From 21-14-0-10-47-8 sp966211795 (GTDB lineage Bacteria > Bdellovibrionota > Bdellovibrionia > Bdellovibrionales > Bdellovibrionaceae), in assembly GCA_966211795.1 (NCBI GenBank), contig CBIHNW010000008.1, positions 1 to 64,000 on the forward strand: 64,000 bases of DNA. The letters are read 5' to 3'. A program made the translations under genes and the position numbers. How positions within the stretch are numbered: the first letter of the stretch is position 1; every line of letters starts with the position of its first letter. Shown piece after piece: positions 59,993 through 64,000 of this stretch. The notes under the pieces are model-generated. The model did no database searches, was not told the DNA's origin, and worked only from the letters and a program-made list of their open reading frames with translations.

Positions 59993-60987
59993 ATTCGATC
60001 ATCGTTCGATCTCCCACGCGCGTGGACCTGGCTGGCGGAACTTTGGATCTTTGGCCCTTGTATAATTTTGTGGGTGGCGCGACCACCATCAATATCGCCA
60101 TCGACATCATGACCACGGCGGAAATCACGCCGCTCGAGGGTGGCCGCATTGAATTGATTTCGGACGATCTGAATTTTCGCAAGTCTTTTGCTTCGCTTGA
60201 CGAGTGCCTGAAGGACACGGATTCGAAGCTGGTTTTGCTCAAGACTCAGCTTCATTATTGGCAACCCAGCCAGGGCTTTCGCCTGCAAACCCGCTCGGAC
60301 AGTCCGGTCGGTGGCGGTTTGGGTGGTAGCTCGAGCCTGACCATCAGTCTGCTCAAAGCTTTCGGGCAATTCTGCCAAAAACCAATTTCCGATGTTCATC
60401 AAATGGTGGAAGTGGCCCACAATCTCGAGGCGATGGTCTTAAATACGCCCACGGGCACTCAGGATTATTATCCGGCGGCCAGTGGCGGGATCAATATCTT
60501 GCGCTATGAAGTGGACGGCATCACCCAGAAGGTTTTGGATGCGGAAACGTCGGTGCTCGCGCAAAATTTCATGCTGGTTTACACCGGCAAGGCTCATCAT
60601 TCGGGCCTGAATAATTTTGAAGTTTTGACGAAAGCGGTTCAAAAAGAAATACAGACCCTGCAGGCCCTGCGCGATCTCAAACAAATTTCTGATGATACGA
60701 CTCATGCCGTTTTGGACGGTCAATGGGCGGCTTTACCAGGTTTGTTCCAGAAAGAATTTAAAGCGCGCGTGAAGCTGGCACCGGCGTTCTCGAGCCCCGA
60801 AATTGACAAATTGGCCGAAGTTTCTTTGCAGGCGGGGGCCAGCGCTGTTAAAATTTGTGGAGCAGGGGGCGGTGGCTGTGTTCTAGTGTGGACCGAGCCC
60901 GCTCATCGCGAAAGGGTAAAGTCAGCATGTCAGGGGGCCGGGTTTCAGGTGCTCGCCGCAAAACCAGTCGGAAAGCTCCCGAAGTAG
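59989..60987 (+). CDS. GHMP kinase (HddA/D-glycero-D-manno-heptose-7-phosphate kinase-like)
   Basis: 332 residues. SPTRVDLAGGTLDLWPL is the family start, SPVGGGLGGSSSLTISLL the ATP-binding GHMP motif, TPTGTQDYYPAASGGIN follows, and KICGAGGGGCVLVW is the C-terminal glycine loop. The closest well-known family is HddA, which makes heptose bisphosphate for surface glycans. It overlaps the ABC operon by four bases, suggesting that operon handles a surface sugar or glycan. No other heptose genes are in view. Confidence 0.8.
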   Translation: MNSIIVRSPTRVDLAGGTLDLWPLYNFVGGATTINIAIDIMTTAEITPLEGGRIELISDDLNFRKSFASLDECLKDTDSKLVLLKTQLHYWQPSQGFRLQTRSDSPVGGGLGGSSSLTISLLKAFGQFCQKPISDVHQMVEVAHNLEAMVLNTPTGTQDYYPAASGGINILRYEVDGITQKVLDAETSVLAQNFMLVYTGKAHHSGLNNFEVLTKAVQKEIQTLQALRDLKQISDDTTHAVLDGQWAALPGLFQKEFKARVKLAPAFSSPEIDKLAEVSLQAGASAVKICGAGGGGCVLVWTEPAHRERVKSACQGAGFQVLAAKPVGKLPK

Positions 60988-61793
60988 GAGCCGAGAAGCC
61001 TGTGCGCTTCATCGGCATTTCTTTGTCGGGCGGCAAATCTGACAAAGCCTGCGTCGCCGTCATCGAATACTATGCCGAGCACAAGAAAATATTCCTGGCC
61101 CGCTTGTATGAAAAAATCAAAACCGAAGAGTACATCTCGGCCGATCTAAAAATTCACGAAATCATCACCCAGTACCATCAAGACGTTGAATCGGTGGCCT
61201 TCGATGTGCCGCTGACGCTTCCGACCTGCGTGGGTTGCAAGCTCAAATGCCCGGGCTACGAGACCTGCAACATTTCGCAAATGAATTGGCTGCGGGACTT
61301 TTACAACGAAGTGAACAAACAAAAAAAGCCGAAGAAAATGTTCACGCCTTATACCCAACGCTGCGTCGAGGCCTACATCGCCCACGGCCTGGAAGAAAAC
61401 TTCGAGATCCACCACGCATTGGGCTCGAATCTGGCACCGCTGACGGCCCGAGCGCAGTTCATTCATCGCCGCATGCAAATGCCGGCGATCGAGGTCTTTC
61501 CTCGTTTGACAATCTGGCGCCTGGGCCAAGAACTGCGCGTTTCCAAAAGTCATCTCAAGTTTCACAAACACTCTGTCGGCGGCGACGAAAGCCGTCGAGT
61601 CTTCCTGCAAACGCTGGCCGAGCGCAAGGGCGTGTTCATTTACCAACAAGACTTTAAAGCCATGGTCGAAAACAACCACGCCTTCGAAGCTTTCATCTGC
61701 GCTTACACGGGGTTTCTCAAGCACATGAAGCTAACGGAATCTCCACCCGCACACTTCCCGAAGGGCGAAGCCTGGATTGAATTTCCGAAGTGA
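60927..61793 (+). CDS. DUF429-family predicted RNase-H-fold protein with Cys cluster
   Basis: 288 residues from the ATG at 60927, overlapping the kinase gene by 61 bases in another frame. FIGISLSGGKSDKACVAVIEY is the first strand of the RNase-H-like fold, and SVAFDVPLTLP gives the second acidic Asp. A LPTCVGCKLKCPGYETC stretch (C-x2-C-x3-C-x5-C) is unusual and could bind zinc or an Fe-S cluster. The later AIEVFPRLTIWRLGQ matches DUF429. Function unknown; a nuclease is the family prediction. Confidence 0.7.
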   Translation: MSGGRVSGARRKTSRKAPEVGAEKPVRFIGISLSGGKSDKACVAVIEYYAEHKKIFLARLYEKIKTEEYISADLKIHEIITQYHQDVESVAFDVPLTLPTCVGCKLKCPGYETCNISQMNWLRDFYNEVNKQKKPKKMFTPYTQRCVEAYIAHGLEENFEIHHALGSNLAPLTARAQFIHRRMQMPAIEVFPRLTIWRLGQELRVSKSHLKFHKHSVGGDESRRVFLQTLAERKGVFIYQQDFKAMVENNHAFEAFICAYTGFLKHMKLTESPPAHFPKGEAWIEFPK

Positions 61794-62268
61794 GTGCGGG
61801 GCGCGCAGATCAGGGCTGCGGACGTGAGAGCGGGCTGGGCGTTTGGGTCGGGTCTTCGGACGCGGGCAGAGTTTGCGAATGTGACGGCGGACGCGCAAAT
61901 TCGGTGCTAGTTCTGAGTCTCCAAGTCTCCAAGTCTACCGATGCGCGCAGCTCGACTCTTTATGATCTTTCTTTCATTCAATCAGGCACGATACTTTGCT
62001 AAACCCCGGATGATGCGGATATGGATTATGAGTCATAAATTAAAAGATATTTTGAATTTGATTTGACATGATTTTTGGTTCTTTCTTCGAGCTTCGGCTT
62101 TCAATAGTGACTTATTTTTACCAAAAGTTTCGAGCTGTTTTACTGGCGCTCAATGATTGCATTGTTACGACGTTTAAACGTGTGTCTGGAAGGCAATTCC
62201 CCTCTTGGCGAAAATGGGTTTGATAAACATGTGATATACCTCCTTGCAGATTTAAGGAGACGATACGT
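61794..62268. other. Intergenic region before the second HNH gene
   Basis: The left 120 bases are GC-rich and the rest AT-rich. A short tandem repeat (GTCTCCAAGTCTCCAAGTCT) lies around 61917-61936, and the shared TTGACA motif is at 62061-62079. No gene is supported here. The sharp change in base composition suggests a junction between older sequence and the HNH unit. Confidence 0.45.
62061..62079 (+). promoter_or_regulatory. Shared upstream motif with TTGACA box (copy 2)
   Basis: ATTTGACATGATTTTTGGT differs from the motif at 65-83 only at two central bases and lies at a similar distance from an HNH gene. Probably a shared promoter or operator element of the HNH family. Confidence 0.4.
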
Positions 62269-63390
62269 ATGTTCGAAAATATTTCAGCGAGAAGTGAAGA
62301 AGCAATATTTTTGAAGAATCATTCGCAGCAGATCGAGAAGGTTCATGCTTTAGCCTTGGCTGCGAGCCGGGAATATAAAAAAGCAGAGCATGTTTTATTC
62401 GAAGCCGTTTGTGAAGTGGACCTCTATCAAGTTCACGCGCATTACGAGTGCTCCAGTCTTTTTGAATACTGCCTGAAATTCTTAGGCCTCACTGAATCTG
62501 TTGCCTGCAATATGATTGCGGTTGCTCGGAAGTCGAAGCAAGTACCTGAACTGAAGGCCGCAGTGATGTCAGGCGAAGTGAGCGTTTCGACCGCGAGAAA
62601 GATCACGCCGGTGATCAATGTAGAAAACAGTTTCGAGTGGATTGCGAAAGCTTCCACTTTCACGAAAGCAAAGCTTGAGAAAGCGGTCGCGACCGAAAGA
62701 CCTCAGGAACTTGTGCATGACCGCGCTAAGTATGTCTCAAAAGAAAGATTAGAAATTAAATTTGGCCTGGATGAAAAAGTACTGGAGAAATTTAAACGCG
62801 CTCAAGACATCGTCAGTCAAAAATCAAAATCAGCCGCAAGCTTTGAGCAAACCCTGGAAGCCGTCTTAGATTTCTATCTGGATAAAAATGATCCATTCAA
62901 GAAGGCCGAGAGAAACATCCATAAAAGCCAGAGCAAAAATCAGTCTTCTTTGAAAGCAAGTTTTCAATCTGTCCCAGGACAGACGGACATGGAAATTCAA
63001 ACCGGACCAAATGACGATTGCGCCTCAAAAGCTGAAAACAAAATCGAACCAATCTCAAATTCGTCTGTCCCAGGACAGGCTGGCGAACAAACTCAATCCG
63101 GCTTCAATCCATCTGTCCCAGGACAGACCTCCAAACCCTCGCGCCACATTCCGGCTCACATTCAGCATCAAGTGATCCTTCGGGACCAGAGCCGGTGCAC
63201 GCACCGAACCCGTGAAGGCATTCGCTGTCCCAACACTCGCTGGCTTGAGGTGCATCATATTCAGGGCTACGCTCTCGGTGGCCAGCACGATCTCGAGAAT
63301 CTCACGACCCTTTGCTCAAACCATCATCGACAAAGGCATCATGAGCGATGGGAGGCTGCAACGACAAGAAATCATGGAGTGTCCATTTAG
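62269..63390 (+). CDS. HNH endonuclease (second family member)
   Basis: 373 residues. AAGGAG lies 9 bases before the ATG. The helical N-terminal domain (about 20-205) has SLFEYCLKFLGLTESVACNMIAVARKS and LKAAVMSGEVSVSTARKI, matching the layout of 305-1369 and DUF222-like proteins. A linker (about 215-295) contains SVPGQ three times, each coded by a 14-bp palindrome. The HNH domain (about 300-360) has C310, C320, EVHHIQ, LENLTTLC and SNHH. The family activity is DNA cleavage; role unknown. It is convergent with the MacB-type gene. Confidence 0.85.
   Translation: MFENISARSEEAIFLKNHSQQIEKVHALALAASREYKKAEHVLFEAVCEVDLYQVHAHYECSSLFEYCLKFLGLTESVACNMIAVARKSKQVPELKAAVMSGEVSVSTARKITPVINVENSFEWIAKASTFTKAKLEKAVATERPQELVHDRAKYVSKERLEIKFGLDEKVLEKFKRAQDIVSQKSKSAASFEQTLEAVLDFYLDKNDPFKKAERNIHKSQSKNQSSLKASFQSVPGQTDMEIQTGPNDDCASKAENKIEPISNSSVPGQAGEQTQSGFNPSVPGQTSKPSRHIPAHIQHQVILRDQSRCTHRTREGIRCPNTRWLEVHHIQGYALGGQHDLENLTTLCSNHHRQRHHERWEAATTRNHGVSI
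62969..62982. repeat. 14-bp palindrome CTGTCCCAGGACAG (HNH copy 1)
   Basis: First of three identical copies inside the HNH gene. In this frame it reads VPGQ. The others are at 63065-63078 and 63114-63127, and the reverse complement is at 32936-32949. Confidence 0.65.
63065..63078. repeat. 14-bp palindrome CTGTCCCAGGACAG (HNH copy 2)
   Basis: Second identical copy, 96 bases after the first and in the same frame, again giving SVPGQ. Confidence 0.65.
63114..63127. repeat. 14-bp palindrome CTGTCCCAGGACAG (HNH copy 3)
   Basis: Third identical copy, in frame. Flanking codons differ between copies, so the palindrome itself, not a longer repeat, is what is shared. Confidence 0.65.
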
Positions 63391-63427
63391 CAAGGGCAAA
63401 TGCATCTATGCGCGCGGAAATCCCGTC

Positions 63428-64000
<573 letters not shown>

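Noticed and set aside
61790..62002. Short plus-strand frame after the DUF429 gene
   Set aside because: Biased composition, no ribosome binding site and no recognisable protein features; treated as intergenic.

Overview
The window is gene-dense chromosomal DNA of medium GC with no rRNA, no tRNA that I can see, no CRISPR array and no recognisable insertion sequence. The mix of genes suggests a Gram-negative, Bdellovibrio-like (Bdellovibrionota) bacterium. The evidence is many exported proteins and lipoproteins, many histidine kinases and receivers, PilZ proteins, a Gld-type ABC export module, and two HNH proteins of a type I associate with that group. This placement is inference from protein families, not from a marker gene.

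Layout. 0-14 kb: an HNH endonuclease, a pilin-like membrane protein, a receiver and histidine kinase pair, an exported alpha/beta-hydrolase-like protein, a modular exported protein, a TPR/winged-helix protein coupled to a lipoprotein, a parallel beta-helix protein and a BON protein. 14-21 kb: an RND pump and TolC operon facing a response regulator and kinase operon. 21-30 kb: exported and lipid-anchored proteins, a metallophosphoesterase overlapping aat, a secreted serpin, and two convergent PilZ genes flanking a repeat cluster. 30-40 kb: phosphate and polyphosphate genes (ppk1, sixA, a Ppx/GppA phosphatase, phoU-phoB-phoR), interrupted by a chemoreceptor and a receiver coupled to a histidine-kinase-like membrane protein.

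40-50 kb: a DadA-like dehydrogenase, then an operon of two exported Fic-fold proteins. One has an intact Fic motif. The other is a larger relative that has lost it and carries an extra N-terminal domain. These are followed by a palindromic repeat array, an exported histidine phosphatase, several exported proteins, a GNAT and a [2Fe-2S] ferredoxin. 50-64 kb: an RsmB-like methyltransferase, a barrel protein, another kinase, an RqcH-like NFACT protein, a Gld-type ABC operon running into a HddA-like kinase and a DUF429 protein, a second HNH endonuclease, and the end of a MacB-type permease.

The most unusual items are: (1) the exported Fic/pseudo-Fic operon, a plausible effector pair; (2) a repeat element found at 29.3 and 44.7 kb, made of 25-bp palindromic units between short terminal inverted repeats; (3) a 19-bp degenerate tandem array next to the first copy; (4) two long imperfect inverted repeats whose G-U pairing favours one RNA strand; (5) a 14-bp palindrome found three times inside one HNH gene and once between genes; (6) an antithrombin-like secreted serpin.
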